Source: Panicum virgatum (Eukaryota; Streptophyta; Magnoliopsida; Poales; Poaceae). Taken from it: a stretch of DNA of 64,000 nt. A program made the translations under genes and the position numbers. Positions 1 to 11,348 of the stretch are shown here, in pieces. The stretch is taken from NCBI RefSeq assembly GCF_016808335.1, contig NC_053149.1:56659922-56723921 (forward strand), given 5' to 3'. Numbering within the stretch: position 1 is the first letter of the stretch; every line of letters starts with the position of its first letter. The notes under the pieces were generated by a model, which was not told the origin of the DNA, did not search any database, and was given only the letters and a program-made list of their open reading frames with translations.

Positions 1-3000
1 CATATCCACTTGTGGCCTTTATCTCATCAGCATCAGAAATCCAATTTGAATCACTATACCCTTCTAGTACCCTTGGGTACCCGGTGTAGTGAATTCCATA
101 GTTCATTGTCCCCTTCAGATAGCGCATTACTCTTTCAAGACCCTTCCAATGATCATCTCCCGGGTTTGAAACAAACCGGCTCAGTTTGCTTACAGCAAAC
201 GAGATATCAGGTCTTGTAGCGCTCGCTAAATACATTAATGAACCAATGATCTGAGAATATCTCAGCTGATCTCGCATTATCCTTTTGTTCTTTCTAAGAA
301 TTAAACTGGCATCATATGGTGTTGAGACAGGTTTATAGTCACTATAACCAAAGCGACTTAACACCTTCTCCACATAGTGAGACTGTGTAAGAATCACCCC
401 ACCATTGATCTCTTTTACCAGCTTTATATTAAGGATAACATCAGCTTCTCCCAGATCCTTCATCTCAAAATTTTGAGATAAAAACTCTTTGACTTCCTTA
501 ATCACATTAAGGCTAGTGCCAAAGATCAGTATGTCATCCACATACAAGCACAAAATCACTCCTTCAGCCCCACCATAGCGATAGTACACACATCTGTCAG
601 CTTCGTTCACAACAAAGCCGGCAGAGGTCAAAGTTCTATCAAACTTTTCATGCCACTGCTTAGGCGCTTGCTTGAGACCATATAAAGATTTTAACAACTT
701 ACAAACCATTCCTTCTTGACCCTTTGATACAAACCCATCCGGCTGATCCATATAGATCTCCTCTTCTAACTCTCCATTGAGGAAAGCCGTCTTAACGTCC
801 ATCTGATGAACGAGAAGACCATAAGAGGCTGCCAAGGAAAGTAACACTCGAATTGTGGTCAATCGGGCAACTGGTGAATAAGTGTCAAAGAAATCTTCTC
901 CTTCTTTTTGTGTATAACCCTTGGCCACAAGCCTAGCCTTGTACTTTTCAATAGTACCATCTGGCCTAAGCTTTTTCTTGAACACCCACTTGCATCCAAC
1001 CGGTTTACATCCATAAGGACGTTCAACGACCTCCCAGGTTCCATTAGACATAATAGAATCCATCTCACTCCTTACTGCTTCCTTCCAATAGTCAGCATCA
1101 GGAGATGAATATGCCTCTTCAATGGTTCTGGGTGTATCATCTATGAGGTATACAATGAAATCATCACCAAAAGACTTTACAGTCCTTTGTCTCTTGCTCT
1201 TTCTCGGAGCATCATTGTTATCCTCCTCAGAATTTTCTACAAGTGTATGTTCATTGTGTTCTATCGGCTCAGCAGAGCCATCATCCTTGATGAACTCTTG
1301 CCTAGATGAACTTGTTTCATCTCTCATGGGAAAAATGTTTTCAAAAAATGTAGCATCTCTGGACTCCATTATAGTACCAACATGCATGTCAGGTACTCCA
1401 GATTTCACTATTAAAAATCTATATCCAACGCTGTGAATAGCATAACCTAGAAAGATACAATCCACAGTTTTAGGTCCAAGCTTACGTTTCTTGGTTATTG
1501 GCACACTCACTTTTGCCAAACAACCCCATGTACGTAAGTATGACAGTGTTGGCCTTTTCTTCTCCCATTCCTCGAAAGGAGTTATCTCTTTATTCTTTGT
1601 AGGAACACGGTTTAGGACATGACATGCAGTCAATATAGCCTCACCCCACCATTCCTTGGAAAGTCCCGCTGTATCTAACATGGCGTTAACCAAATCCGTT
1701 AGAGTGCGGTTCTTTCTTTCGGCAACCCCATTTGACTGAGGTGAATAGGGAGGCGTCCTCTCATGAATAATACCATGTTCCTCGCAAAATAAAGTGAATA
1801 AATTTGAGAAATACTCGCCACCACGATCTGACCTAACTCTTTTGATCTTTCTCTCAAGTTGGTTTTCTACTTCAGCTTTATAGATTTTAAAGTAGTGTAA
1901 AGCTTCATCTTTTGACTTCAACAAATAGATGTAACAAAATCTAGTACTATCATCAATCAAAGTCATGAAATATTTTTTACCACCTTTTGTCAACACTCCA
2001 TTCATTTCGCACAAATCGGAATGAATTAATTCTAAGGGTGCCAAGCTCCTTGCCTCCGCGGTCTTATGAGGCTTACGAGTTTGTTTTGATTCAACACATA
2101 CATGACACTTAGAATTTTTGACAAAAGTGAACTTTGGAATTAAGCTCAAATTAGCTAAGCGCATCATACAACCAAAATTAACGTGACAAAGCCTCGAATG
2201 CCAAACATTTGTTTCATCAACGTTAATAACATTGTATGCAATTTTATTACAAACATCTGACAAAGAAAGACGGAACAAACCTCCGCTTTCATAACCTTTT
2301 CCAACAAAAGTACCAAACTTAGACAAGATACATTTATTGGACTCAAAGACTAATTTGAAACCATCTCTACACAGTAGAGAGCCGCTGACTAAATTCTTCT
2401 TGATGGTGGGGACATGCTGCACGTTCTTCAGCTGCACGGTCTTCCCCGAAGTAAACTTCAGATTTACCGTACCAACACCAAGAACACGCGCATGTGATCC
2501 GTTCCCCATCAGCAAGGAGGAAGTCCCGCCGGTCTGGTAAGAAGAGAACAAAGAAGCATCAGCACAAACATGAATATTAGCACCAGTATCAACCCACCAC
2601 TCGGGTGAACCAAAGACTGAAAGAACAGTAGGTAATAAATTACCGTACCCCGAAGTTCCTCCAGGCTCGCTAATAACCATGTTGGCGGAGTTGTTGCCTT
2701 TGCGGTTCGGACACTTTGCAGCAAAGTGATCCGTACTAGCGCACACATAGCAAGCTCCCGTCTTCTTCTTCTTCTTAAAAGTGGTTGTCTTCTTAGTCTT
2801 TGGTTGGTTCTGCGGTGGCTTTTTCTTGTTCTTGTTGAAGTTGTTCTTCTGAACAAGATTGGCACTTGAAGCACCAACAACTCCTTTACCACGTATGTCC
2901 TTTGCTCTCGCCTTCTCCTCAACATCAAGAGTCCCTATGAGTCCATCTATTGTGAACTCCTGTCTCTTATGTTTTAGAGAAGTAGCAAAGTCCCTCCAAG

Positions 3001-3736
3001 AAGGTGGCAGCTTAGAGATTATACCTCCAGCCACAAACTTATTGGGTAACACACATGGGGACTCTTTGCTGCAATTTTTGAGATCTTTTGCCAGAGTATG
3101 TATTTCATGAGCCTGTTCCACTACAGAACGGTCTTCGACCATCCTGTACTCAAGGAACTGCTCCATGATATACAACTCACTCCCGGCGTCAGATACTCCA
3201 TATTGAGCCTCAAGAGCATCCCACAAAGCTTTGCCAGTTGGCAGCCGGATATAAGAATCCACCAGGTTATCACCGAGAACACTAATGATCAAGCCTCGAA
3301 AGAGGATATCAGCCTCATCGAACGCACTCCCTTCCTCTGGAGAGAATTGTTCAGGCTTACCCTCTTTCACATGGATCACTCTCGATAGTGTTAACCACAG
3401 TATAAGCCGCTCTTGCCAACGTTTGTAATTTGAACCATCAAAAGGTGATGGTTTGATTGATGCAGCAAAGCTAGATACCGAAAGCCTATTAACAAAATCA
3501 GGTTTTTGGATTGTTAGAAATCTAGGCAATTTTCGGTATATTTTAATTCCAAAATTAGATGTATAAACTAGCAATATTTCTATGACTTTAAGGAGTAAAA
3601 GTAAACATGTGAACATGTTTATACTTATCACACATATAAGCATAAACAATATAAATAACCAAAGTTTTAGGGAGTACCCTAAAGCGGGGCCGTTGCCGGA
3701 GGCATTGGCTGCGCTGTTACCAACTGGAGTAGACAT
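1..3736 (-). CDS. Ty1/copia gag-pol polyprotein, partial at window edge (copy A)
   Basis: One reading frame stays open from an ATG at 3736 to base 1 (about 1,245 codons) and leaves the window. In order it shows a copia Gag domain ([13 protein letters not shown] near 3470), a CCHC zinc knuckle (C-x2-C-x4-H-x4-C near 2710-2755), the aspartic protease DTG motif (WWVDTGAN near 2590), a GAG-pre-integrase HHCC region (near 2000-2200), the integrase core (HSDLCEM, DRGGEY) and reverse transcriptase ([19 protein letters not shown]). By comparison with copy B, the stop should lie about 410 bp left of the window, giving roughly 1,380 residues. It encodes the proteins for reverse transcription and integration of the element. 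No stop or frameshift is visible, so this copy may be young. Residues about 25-60 are AT-rich and very hydrophobic, or could be an unspliced in-frame intron. Confidence 0.93.
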   Translation of the reverse strand, partial: MSTPVGNSAANASGNGPALGYSLKLWLFILFMLICVISINMFTCLLLLLKVIEILLVYTSNFGIKIYRKLPRFLTIQKPDFVNRLSVSSFAASIKPSPFDGSNYKRWQERLILWLTLSRVIHVKEGKPEQFSPEEGSAFDEADILFRGLIISVLGDNLVDSYIRLPTGKALWDALEAQYGVSDAGSELYIMEQFLEYRMVEDRSVVEQAHEIHTLAKDLKNCSKESPCVLPNKFVAGGIISKLPPSWRDFATSLKHKRQEFTIDGLIGTLDVEEKARAKDIRGKGVVGASSANLVQKNNFNKNKKKPPQNQPKTKKTTTFKKKKKTGACYVCASTDHFAAKCPNRKGNNSANMVISEPGGTSGYGNLLPTVLSVFGSPEWWVDTGANIHVCADASLFSSYQTGGTSSLLMGNGSHARVLGVGTVNLKFTSGKTVQLKNVQHVPTIKKNLVSGSLLCRDGFKLVFESNKCILSKFGTFVGKGYESGGLFRLSLSDVCNKIAYNVINVDETNVWHSRLCHVNFGCMMRLANLSLIPKFTFVKNSKCHVCVESKQTRKPHKTAEARSLAPLELIHSDLCEMNGVLTKGGKKYFMTLIDDSTRFCYIYLLKSKDEALHYFKIYKAEVENQLERKIKRVRSDRGGEYFSNLFTLFCEEHGIIHERTPPYSPQSNGVAERKNRTLTDLVNAMLDTAGLSKEWWGEAILTACHVLNRVPTKNKEITPFEEWEKKRPTLSYLRTWGCLAKVSVPITKKRKLGPKTVDCIFLGYAIHSVGYRFLIVKSGVPDMHVGTIMESRDATFFENIFPMRDETSSSRQEFIKDDGSAEPIEHNEHTLVENSEEDNNDAPRKSKRQRTVKSFGDDFIVYLIDDTPRTIEEAYSSPDADYWKEAVRSEMDSIMSNGTWEVVERPYGCKPVGCKWVFKKKLRPDGTIEKYKARLVAKGYTQKEGEDFFDTYSPVARLTTIRVLLSLAASYGLLVHQMDVKTAFLNGELEEEIYMDQPDGFVSKGQEGMVCKLLKSLYGLKQAPKQWHEKFDRTLTSAGFVVNEADRCVYYRYGGAEGVILCLYVDDILIFGTSLNVIKEVKEFLSQNFEMKDLGEADVILNIKLVKEINGGVILTQSHYVEKVLSRFGYSDYKPVSTPYDASLILRKNKRIMRDQLRYSQIIGSLMYLASATRPDISFAVSKLSRFVSNPGDDHWKGLERVMRYLKGTMNYGIHYTGYPRVLEGYSDSNWISDADEIKATSGY

Positions 3737-3782
3737 CTACTCGGTTGGCCTCAGTCGAAGTAGTCGAACTAAATCGGTGCAG

Positions 3783-3905
3783 GAAGATGTTCGCAGTGCA
3801 GTCCCACGAACGGTCACCAAGATGTAGTCGACGTAGTCGTTCGGCCACCAGAATGTAGTCGACGTAGTTGTTCGGCTCGTCCACCAGGAAGTAGTCGTAC
3901 AATCG
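3783..3905 (-). repeat. Short direct repeats in the copia 5' leader
   Basis: Three imperfect copies of a roughly 32-bp unit (core accaagatgtagtcgacgta and variants) lie between the LTR and the Gag ATG of copy A. They are part of the retrotransposon leader. Confidence 0.6.
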
Positions 3906-4140
3906 GGCAAAGCCTTAGTATTTTTGAGCAGTCACGCTAAAGCGTTACCCAAAAACCTGATTGCCCGCCTATCCCGTGCAGGATCTCAAGGCGAGCAAGG
4001 TTTCGGAGGCCTGCTCACGCTAATTCTGTGCGCGCAGAGATTAGCGTTGGGGAACTCAGTTGTTGCAACTGGAGAGGGAGAAGAGAGGAGCCGAGTTGCC
4101 TCAGTGCTCTGGTGCAGGATGGATGAGGGGCATGGCACTC

Positions 4141-4149
4141 CTTATATAG
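4141..4149 (-). promoter_or_regulatory. TATA box of the copia LTR promoter
   Basis: CTATATAAG on the minus strand lies about 490 bp into the LTR and about 405 bp before the Gag ATG, the position expected for the U3/R boundary. Transcription would run leftward into copy A. Confidence 0.6.
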
Positions 4150-4289
4150 TGACTCAGGTGCTCAGGTTCGTTGAACCTGGACACCATCAGAGTCATTTAG
4201 GTGATGCGGTTATGGCCATTAATTACAGATTTAATTGCACGTTTAATCGCACGATTAATTGCTGTCAACGGCAAAATAGCCATCACATC

Positions 4290-4442
4290 ACACCGCGCCG
4301 CGCCGCGCCGCGCCGCCCGTCCGGCCGGCCGCGCCGCGCCGCGCCGCGCCTCGGCCTCGGCCTCGGCCTCGGCCACGGCCACGGCCACGGCCACGGCCAC
4401 GGCCACGGCCCGGCCCGGCCCGGCCCGGCGAGGCGAGCGAGC
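4290..4442. repeat. GC-rich simple repeats inside the LTR U3
   Basis: A block of consecutive short repeats runs through CGCCG units, then CTCGGC units, CACGGC units, CCCGG units and a short GC dinucleotide run. It lies upstream of the LTR TATA box. It keeps several frames open on both strands, but these are not genes. Confidence 0.85.
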
Positions 4443-4636
4443 GCGCGCGCGCGTGTGGTTCACCGTCCTCCTCTTACCGGCTTCACAAGTGGTGTACAAG
4501 AAGTCCACCTTTTAAGTCGGTTGAGATCCTCCTCAATTCCCGGTACGGAATTAAACATTGATTCCCTAGCATTAATAGTGGGCTTTAAATTCTTTTATTG
4601 CTTTAGAATAAATGGGCCAAGCCCATTACTCCAACA

Positions 4637-5203
4637 ATCCCCACCAAGAAATTCAAGCCACACTAGAAATACCCTCATTCTCTCTTTGATATACCAGTAT
4701 TCGACAGAGACTGTTAAGTTGAACTTCCATCTAGGACAAAGGCTACACTTATTCACAACTGTGCAATGGACTATGCCTTGAATTGCCAGTTTTGTGCAAA
4801 CAAGTTTGACCAGAGCCCTACACTGGTACTAGGCTGCAAAAGCATCCCCGCGGTTTGGAGCTTATAAGTCATACTCCAGGCCCTTCATGAGTTTCTAGAG
4901 AATACCCAATTCTCATAGACCATGACCAGTGGTCAAACTCATATAGGTGTGTTCCTTTCAGATGTTCTGTAGGACAACATCTTTTGTTTCAAGAAAACAA
5001 CTCATTTGTTTAAAAGAAACCACCTGGCACACATTAAGGTATAGACCAACCTGCCATACAGATTAGAAGAGAAATGCACCTTATACACGGAATGAGCCCT
5101 TTTCACAAAGGTTCTCTTCTCACAGTCAGACTTTAGTTTTGTTTCACCATCATAATTCACGGGATCTCCGATCACATAGGACAGGTTTCCACTATAGAAT
5201 GAC
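4637..5203 (-). other. 3' untranslated region of copia copy B
   Basis: This is the stretch between the copy B stop codon (5204) and its 3' LTR (4636). It is non-coding and ends with the polypurine tract. The same sequence is expected just left of the window for copy A. Confidence 0.7.
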
Positions 5204-7170
5204 TCACGTGGGTCTCAAGCCCAATTCCATAGATGCATTGTCTATCACATTTCGTGAAAGACCCTTTGTAAACTGATCTGCCAGATTTTTAGCCGTCTGA
5301 ACATAGTCCAGGGCTATAACTCCGGAGTTTCTCAATTTTCTGACAGATTTCAACCGCCTTTTCACATGTCTAGATGACTTCATGTTATCCTTTGAACTAT
5401 TCACCTTGACAATTACCGTTTGATTGTCACAGTTCATTAGGATTGCCGGTAACGGTTTTTCAACTATCGGCAAGTCCATAAGGAGCTCACGAAGCCACTC
5501 AGCCTCAACAGTGGCGGTATCTAATGCTGTGAGTTCTGCTTCCATAGTTGACCTCGTTAAGATGGTCTGCTTGCAAGACTTCCAGGAAACAGCTCCACCA
5601 CCCAGTGTAAACACATATCCACTTGTGGCCTTTATCTCATCAGCATCAGAAATCCAATTTGAATCACTATACCCTTCTAGTACCCTTGGGTACCCGGTGT
5701 AGTGAATTCCATAGTTCATTGTCCCCTTCAGATAGCGCATTACTCTTTCAAGACCCTTCCAATGATCATCTCCCGGGTTTGAAACAAACCGGCTCAGTTT
5801 GCTTACAGCAAACGAGATATCAGGTCTTGTAGCGCTCGCTAAATACATTAATGAACCAATGATCTGAGAATATCTCAGCTGATCTCGCATTATCCTTTTG
5901 TTCTTTCTAAGAATTAAACTGGCATCATATGGTGTTGAGACAGGTTTATAGTCACTATAACCAAAGCGACTTAACACCTTCTCCACATAGTGAGACTGTG
6001 TAAGAATCACCCCACCATTGATCTCTTTTACCAGCTTTATATTAAGGATAACATCAGCTTCTCCCAGATCCTTCATCTCAAAATTTTGAGATAAAAACTC
6101 TTTGACTTCCTTAATCACATTAAGGCTAGTGCCAAAGATCAGTATGTCATCCACATACAAGCACAAAATCACTCCTTCAGCCCCACCATAGCGATAGTAC
6201 ACACATCTGTCAGCTTCGTTCACAACAAAGCCGGCAGAGGTCAAAGTTCTATCAAACTTTTCATGCCACTGCTTAGGCGCTTGCTTGAGACCATATAAAG
6301 ATTTTAACAACTTACAAACCATTCCTTCTTGACCCTTTGATACAAACCCATCCGTCTGATCCATATAGATCTCCTCTTCTAACTCTCCATTGAGGAAAGC
6401 CGTCTTAACGTCCATCTGATGAACGAGAAGACCATAAGAGGCTGCCAAGGAAAGTAACACTCGAATTGTGGTCAATCGGGCAACTGGTGAATAAGTGTCA
6501 AAGAAATCTTCTCCTTCTTTTTGTGTATAACCCTTGGCCACAAGCCTAGCCTTGTACTTTTCAATAGTACCATCTGGCCTAAGCTTTTTCTTGAACACCC
6601 ACTTGCATCCAACCGGTTTACATCCATAAGGACGTTCAACGACCTCCCAGGTTCCATTAGACATAATAGAATCCATCTCACTCCTTACTGCTTCCTTCCA
6701 ATAGTCAGCATCAGGAGATGAATATGCCTCTTCAATGGTTCTGGGTGTATCATCTATGAGGTATACAATGAAATCATCACCAAAAGACTTTACAGTCCTT
6801 TGTCTCTTGCTCTTTCTCGGAGCATCATTGTTATCCTCCTCAGAATTTTCTACAAGTGTATGTTCATTGTGTTCTATCGGCTCAGCAGAGCCATCATCCT
6901 TGATGAACTCTTGCCTAGATGAACTTGTTTCATCTCTCATGGGAAAAATGTTTTCAAAAAATGTAGCATCTCTGGACTCCATTATAGTACCAACATGCAT
7001 GTCAGGTACTCCAGATTTCACTATTAAAAATCTATATCCAACGCTGTGAATAGCATAACCTAGAAAGATACAATCCACAGTTTTAGGTCCAAGCTTACGT
7101 TTCTTGGTTATTGGCACACTCACTTTTGCCAAACAACCCCATGTACGTAAGTATGACAGTGTTGGCCTTT
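5204..7170 (-). pseudogene. Truncated copia polyprotein (copy B: integrase end, RT, RNase H)
   Basis: Bases 5614-7170 repeat bases 1-1557 almost exactly; the only difference I saw is G/T at 741 versus 6354. The open frame holds the integrase C-terminal part, reverse transcriptase ([20 protein letters not shown]) and RNase H ([24 protein letters not shown]), and stops at 5204. The homology ends abruptly at 7170, so Gag, protease and most of integrase are missing and the first ATG (7132) is only an internal methionine. Homology loss at 7170 next to a lone Stowaway-type end suggests a deletion. Confidence 0.92.
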
Positions 7171-7584
7171 TCAGATTTCCTAATGGGCCTTGGATAGTTG
7201 GATGGAGGGAGTATATTGGAAGAAGGAACTAGTACAGCTAAAGCAACTTTTCTGAAAAAAAAACACTATACATAATGAACACTTGAATAGCACTATGAGC
7301 TCAATCACAGGAGAGCTATGTACACATTACACGCGTGCATTGCTACGACAACACTTAGGTATGGAAAGGGCTACGTACAATTCCCCTGAAGTTTTCACGT
7401 ATAAAACGTGTCCCTATACACATCTACAACGTCTATACTTCGATCTCCCCCCTTTTGCAGAAGGCCAGAAATAAACCAGCCATCTTTATTTGTACAGCCG
7501 TACTTCGACGTCCGGCGATCGCGAGAGTCGGTACGCTGGGAGCAAGACGCAAGCAGCAGAGTGGATCCGATCCGATCCATCTAG
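7171..7584. other. Copia break point and CCD8 3' flank
   Basis: Unique sequence follows the copia break. A single Stowaway-like end (ggatggagggag followed by TA, about 7200-7213) has no matching partner. The rest is the 3' flank of CCD8; I see no other gene. Confidence 0.6.
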
Positions 7585-10500
7585 CTAGGCGTTCGAGTTC
7601 CGGGGCACCCAGCAGCAGTGCAGGCCGTAGGGCATCGCATACGGGAACTTGGCCCGCGCGACCTCCTGGAACGTCTTGGCGTCCAGCACCAGCGCGTAGG
7701 CCGACCCGTCCCTGGCGCTCACCATCGAGATCGCCACCCCTGCCAAGGTTTTCCAAGAACCAAAACATGTCAGCCACGGCGGTGATCGGGTAGTTCGGAT
7801 CGGAGAAGGCGCGCAGAGGGATGCATGCTGTGTGTGAGATAGAGCACAAGGGGATCTCGAACACTAACCGTCGTCCTCCTCCACGGCGCCGGGGCGCGGC
7901 ACGAAGAAGGGCTCGGACGGCACGGTGCCCTCCTCGTACCAGGTCTTGGCCGTCTTCTCCACCAGGTCGATCTTGGTGAGGGTGTTAGGGAAGTTGCAGG
8001 GCCGCTGGGCGCCGCAGGCGTAGGCGTACCGGTAGCTCTTGCCGAGGTGGGCCGGGTTGATGCTGCACATGTCCATCCCCCGGCCGTGCTCGTCGGGATC
8101 CAGCGCCGCCTCCAGCTCGCCGAACGGGCTCCCGTCCAGCGGGATCCTGAACCGGCCCACCCTGTTTATTTCAACCCATTAGAGGAGCCCATATTTGTGG
8201 TGATGAGAGAAACAGCAAGCCAGTGGTAGTAGTAGGAATTCAAGGAGCTGCAGGCTAATAAGTAATAACCACCACCTGGCGTCTGGCAGGACGTCCTGGC
8301 CGGCGAAGGATCGGAGGTTCTGGAGGCGGAGCTTGTCGAGGATGGTGGTGTCGGCGTTGTGCTCGCAGCAGTCGGCGACGATGGCCGTGACGCGCCCCTC
8401 CTCGTCCGTCTCCTCGTACGCGTTGATGAAGTGGAACGTCACGTAGGGCGGCACCTCCACGCTGGCCACGACCCTGCCGCTGGCCTTGCACATGACGTGC
8501 ATGTAGCTGCCGGACTCGAGGTGCCACTCGAACTTGTACAGCGGCGTGGGCTCCGCGCGGAGGAGGTTCTTGGCGCAGTACCGGAGCGGCATCTCCGGCA
8601 CCACCACGTAGTGCTCGGTGACGGGGAACGAGTGCACCCACCCGGGCGCGGGGCCGCCGTGGCAGTCCACCCTGCCGACGAACCGCCGCTCGTTGGTGCC
8701 GGCGTCCATCCTGACGACCGAGTAGCCCGGGCGGATCAGGTCCGGGATCAGCGTCCAGAACTCGGTGTCGGTCACGATGGGGTGCGCCGAGTGGATGAGC
8801 CCCCCCAGCTTGTCCGTGAACTCGAACTTGCCGACGGTGTCCAGCGTGTCCGGGTCGACCACGATGGAGCCCTTGATGGTCTCCGTCAGGCAGAGGACGC
8901 GGCCGTCGCCGAGGCAGACGACGCCCGTGTTGGAGTTGTCGGTGAGCGAGGAGCCCGAGAAGAGGCTGGCGAGCTGGCCCACGGCGGAGAGGAAGCTGTC
9001 CGGCTTGGGCACCTCGGAGAACTCGCGGTAGCACACCTTGCCGTGCGCGCGCGCCGCCTTGTACGCCTCCGACTCGATCTGCCGGTGCGCGCCCACCGCG
9101 CGCCCGTTGCGGAACGAGACGCGCACCAGCGTTGCGTACCCGTCGAACAGGTGCCGGAAGCCGTAGTCGCCGAGGTTCCACAGGCCCGGCCCGTTCCTCA
9201 GGTACGTGCCGTCCTGCAAATAGACAGCCCATCAATGCATGGTTGCGGCCGCACAAGATCCATCTAGCTATCTGCTAAGCTATCCTTTGCATGTGGTCAT
9301 CAGGGTCGTCGCGTGGTTAATAAACTATAATTAGACTGACGATTAGTACAATAGTAATCACAGCTTAGCGAGCATATTATATTAGCAGCCGAATATGATC
9401 CGCAAGGAACCGTATTATATGTATTGCACCTGCAGGGTCACTTTCAGACTAGCACACGCACGTAGAGTCAAATGGAGTCGTATAGGATAAAGAGAACCAA
9501 ATTGGGAGGAAAGAACAGTGGTCTCTCATCGCTTGTGGAAGTTGTGGTTAGGGGACAGCTTGCTAGCCTAGCAGCAACATGGTTGTGGAGACGCAGCCTT
9601 TTCTCCTCAAAGCTGCTGGGGGGAGCAAACAAGACTGCAATGATCGCAGGACAGCGACGCCATTGTCGCCACTGCCATGAGTAGAAACAACAGAGAATCT
9701 TGGTATATATGTTGTGTTCCCCGCAAGCATCGTGAGTGCCAAGATGCCAGTGCCACCGATCTCCGATCCTTTTCGGTAGGCCTCGCCCGCCTAGGGTAAG
9801 CCTGTGTCGCCCTCGCGTTCGTTGATCTGATCGCAGCTAATCAATAGATGTGGCCAAGCAAGTGCGCGATTCTACAACAGCTGATCCAATGAAAAATGAC
9901 AGTTTGGCCTAACATTACTGTTCCGATGTCCGTGCGTCCGTGCCCAAACCGCTGGCCCAAAAAGACCCTCTATGGCTCAAGCTCAATACATGCTCTTTAG
10001 TTTATTACTACCTTCCGTGCACAAATGTTTGGTGCTCCATGCACTAAGCTAGATGATGATGCTTGTACGATGAAAATGGTTATGTTAATTCAAGAGATTT
10101 TGTTCCACACAGTAGTATATATGAGCTGATCTGAAAGTAGTTGTGCCGACTCTCTCTTTTTATGTTCTTCAATCTTTTCTTTTGTAGAGGAAGATATGCT
10201 TGCCTGCTTTGCCTATGTGTATTGGCGATGATCTGAGAAAAGTGTCATTTTGTAGATACATGGACTGGGCGGACTTGGAATCAAAGTAACGGAAACGATT
10301 CAGATTCTCCAAGAAAAAGCATGGCTAACCTTAGCGTAGAACACTCGAAAAATGTTATAGAAATGGAGAGGATGCGGTCGGTTCAAGAATCATGAAAAGA
10401 AGCTATAGTTAGCACGAAAAAGCCACCAGATCAATCACCCTTTTCCGAAAACAAATAAAAGCCAGATCAAAGGCAGCGCGCACGCATGCATGGCGATGGT

Positions 10501-10876
10501 GCTATGCTGATCAGTAAACAAATGGCCAAGTGGTACCCACCAGCCAGAGCGGCAGCTCCCCTTCCAGCTCCAGGGCCCCCTCCCACCTCTCCTGCCGGAC
10601 GCTCTTCCACGCCGCGTGCCCGCTGCCGGCGCCGCGGCCTCCACGGCGGCGCGGGGCGTCGAAGACGGCGGGCCGACCTGGCGGGGCCGGGGCTACTACG
10701 GCCGGCGTCGGCGTCTCCGTCGCGGCGCTAGCCGCGAGAGGCTGCGCCACGGCCCGCTTGCCCTTGCTGCCCCCCTGCTGGCCGGTCGCCAGACGACCGG
10801 GCACCGCCCCGCCACTGCCAGGCCGCCCGGCGGCGCCGCCGGACATCGCCGCGAATACACAGAGCGACGATGCCAT
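7585..10876 (-). CDS. CCD8: Carotenoid cleavage dioxygenase 8 (carlactone synthase), strigolactone biosynthesis
   Basis: Coding exons on the minus strand are 10876-10541, 9213-8276, 8161-7869 and 7739-7585, with GT-AG introns. They total 1,722 nt (573 residues), the normal CCD8 length. CCD8 is a plastid non-heme iron enzyme that converts the CCD7 product 9-cis-beta-apo-10'-carotenal to carlactone, precursor of the branching hormone strigolactone. Support comes from DGTYLRNGPGLW, LFDGYATLVRV, HSAHP, GWVHSFPVTEHYVVVPEMP, FHFINAYEE, GRGMDMCSINP and the C-terminal YGLH. The histidines expected as iron ligands appear present. The N-terminal ~60 residues are Ala/Gly/Ser/Arg-rich and fit a transit peptide. 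Exon 1 joins exon 2 as PLWL-DGTY, using donor GTGGGT. The last exon reads GLHCCW where I recall GFHGCW as usual. It could be the D10 orthologue or the D10-like paralogue. Confidence 0.93.
9214..10540 (-). other. CCD8 intron 1
   Basis: This intron of about 1.33 kb has donor GTGGGT (10540) and acceptor TTTGCAG (9214). It is AT-rich with no recognised element. Its length is the main reason exon 1 could be missed in automated models. Confidence 0.8.
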
Positions 10877-11006
10877 CGTGGGAGACACTGCGAGCGAGGG
10901 TGCTCTAGCTAGGGTTGCGCAGCAACTCTGTGGTGGTGTGGGCGTGTGGCGTGTACTGCTAAGATTTGGTTCGGTTCGGGACGGGTTCGTACTCGTCGAG
11001 AGGGCG

Positions 11007-11014
11007 TATATATA
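11007..11014 (-). promoter_or_regulatory. TATA box of CCD8
   Basis: TATATATA lies about 131 bp upstream of the CCD8 start codon on the coding strand, a plausible core promoter position. The surrounding sequence is GC-rich. Confidence 0.55.
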
Positions 11015-11322
11015 GCCGCCGGCCGGAGGAGGAGGAGGAGGCGACGACGGGGCCGGGGGGATGGAATCTTTCGCTGCGGAAATTCTCGGAGCAAGAGGCC
11101 GCGGCGCCCTTGTTTGGATTCCGTTGTCACGTTGCCGGCTGTTGCCGCGCTTGCGCCTTGCTTTCCTCCGATCCGTTTTTTTTCCCCTTTTTTGATCGAA
11201 GCTTTCCTCCGGTTGGTGGGGCTGCGATCGAGCACGGCGACCAGGGTGTCTCGTACGTACGTCACGTCGCCCGGCGACCACTGTGCGCGCGCGTCCCTGT
11301 CGCCCGCGCGCGCGGGTCGTCG

Positions 11323-11348
11323 CCCCCCCCCCCCCCCCCCCCCCCCCC
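11323..11348. repeat. 26-nt poly(C)/poly(G) tract upstream of CCD8
   Basis: An uninterrupted run of C on the plus strand (G on the CCD8 coding strand) lies about 450 bp upstream of the CCD8 ATG. The length may vary or be affected by sequencing. Confidence 0.9.

Larger units (their letters stand above)
4061..4636 (-). mobile_element. LTR shared by the two copia copies
   Basis: On the minus strand the LTR starts TGTTGGAGTAATGGG at 4636, directly after a purine tract (TTGGTGGGGAT) that serves as the polypurine tract of copy B. The 3' end is less certain. A candidate CAACA end at 4061 forms a 5-bp inverted repeat with the TGTTG start, but I find no clear primer-binding site next to it. The same LTR acts as the 3' LTR of copy B (right) and the 5' LTR of copy A (left). 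The left boundary could lie anywhere between about 3900 and 4061. Confidence 0.6.

Noticed and set aside
3500..4061. A tRNA-Met primer-binding site for the copia element.
   Set aside because: I looked for gctctgatacca on the plus strand in this interval and did not find it, so the inner LTR boundary stays uncertain.
3924..4781. Long plus-strand open frame of 285 codons, with others on both strands at 4197-4515.
   Set aside because: They run through GC hexamer repeats in the copia LTR, which lack stops by composition. No protein family resemblance.
7132..7132. ATG opening the 642-codon copia frame of copy B as a real gene start.
   Set aside because: It is an internal methionine of the integrase region; homology to copy A continues upstream to 7170.
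8255..9267. Open frames of 300 codons or more in other frames of the CCD8 exon 2 region.
   Set aside because: These are shadows of GC-rich CCD8 coding sequence; the true frame has all family motifs.
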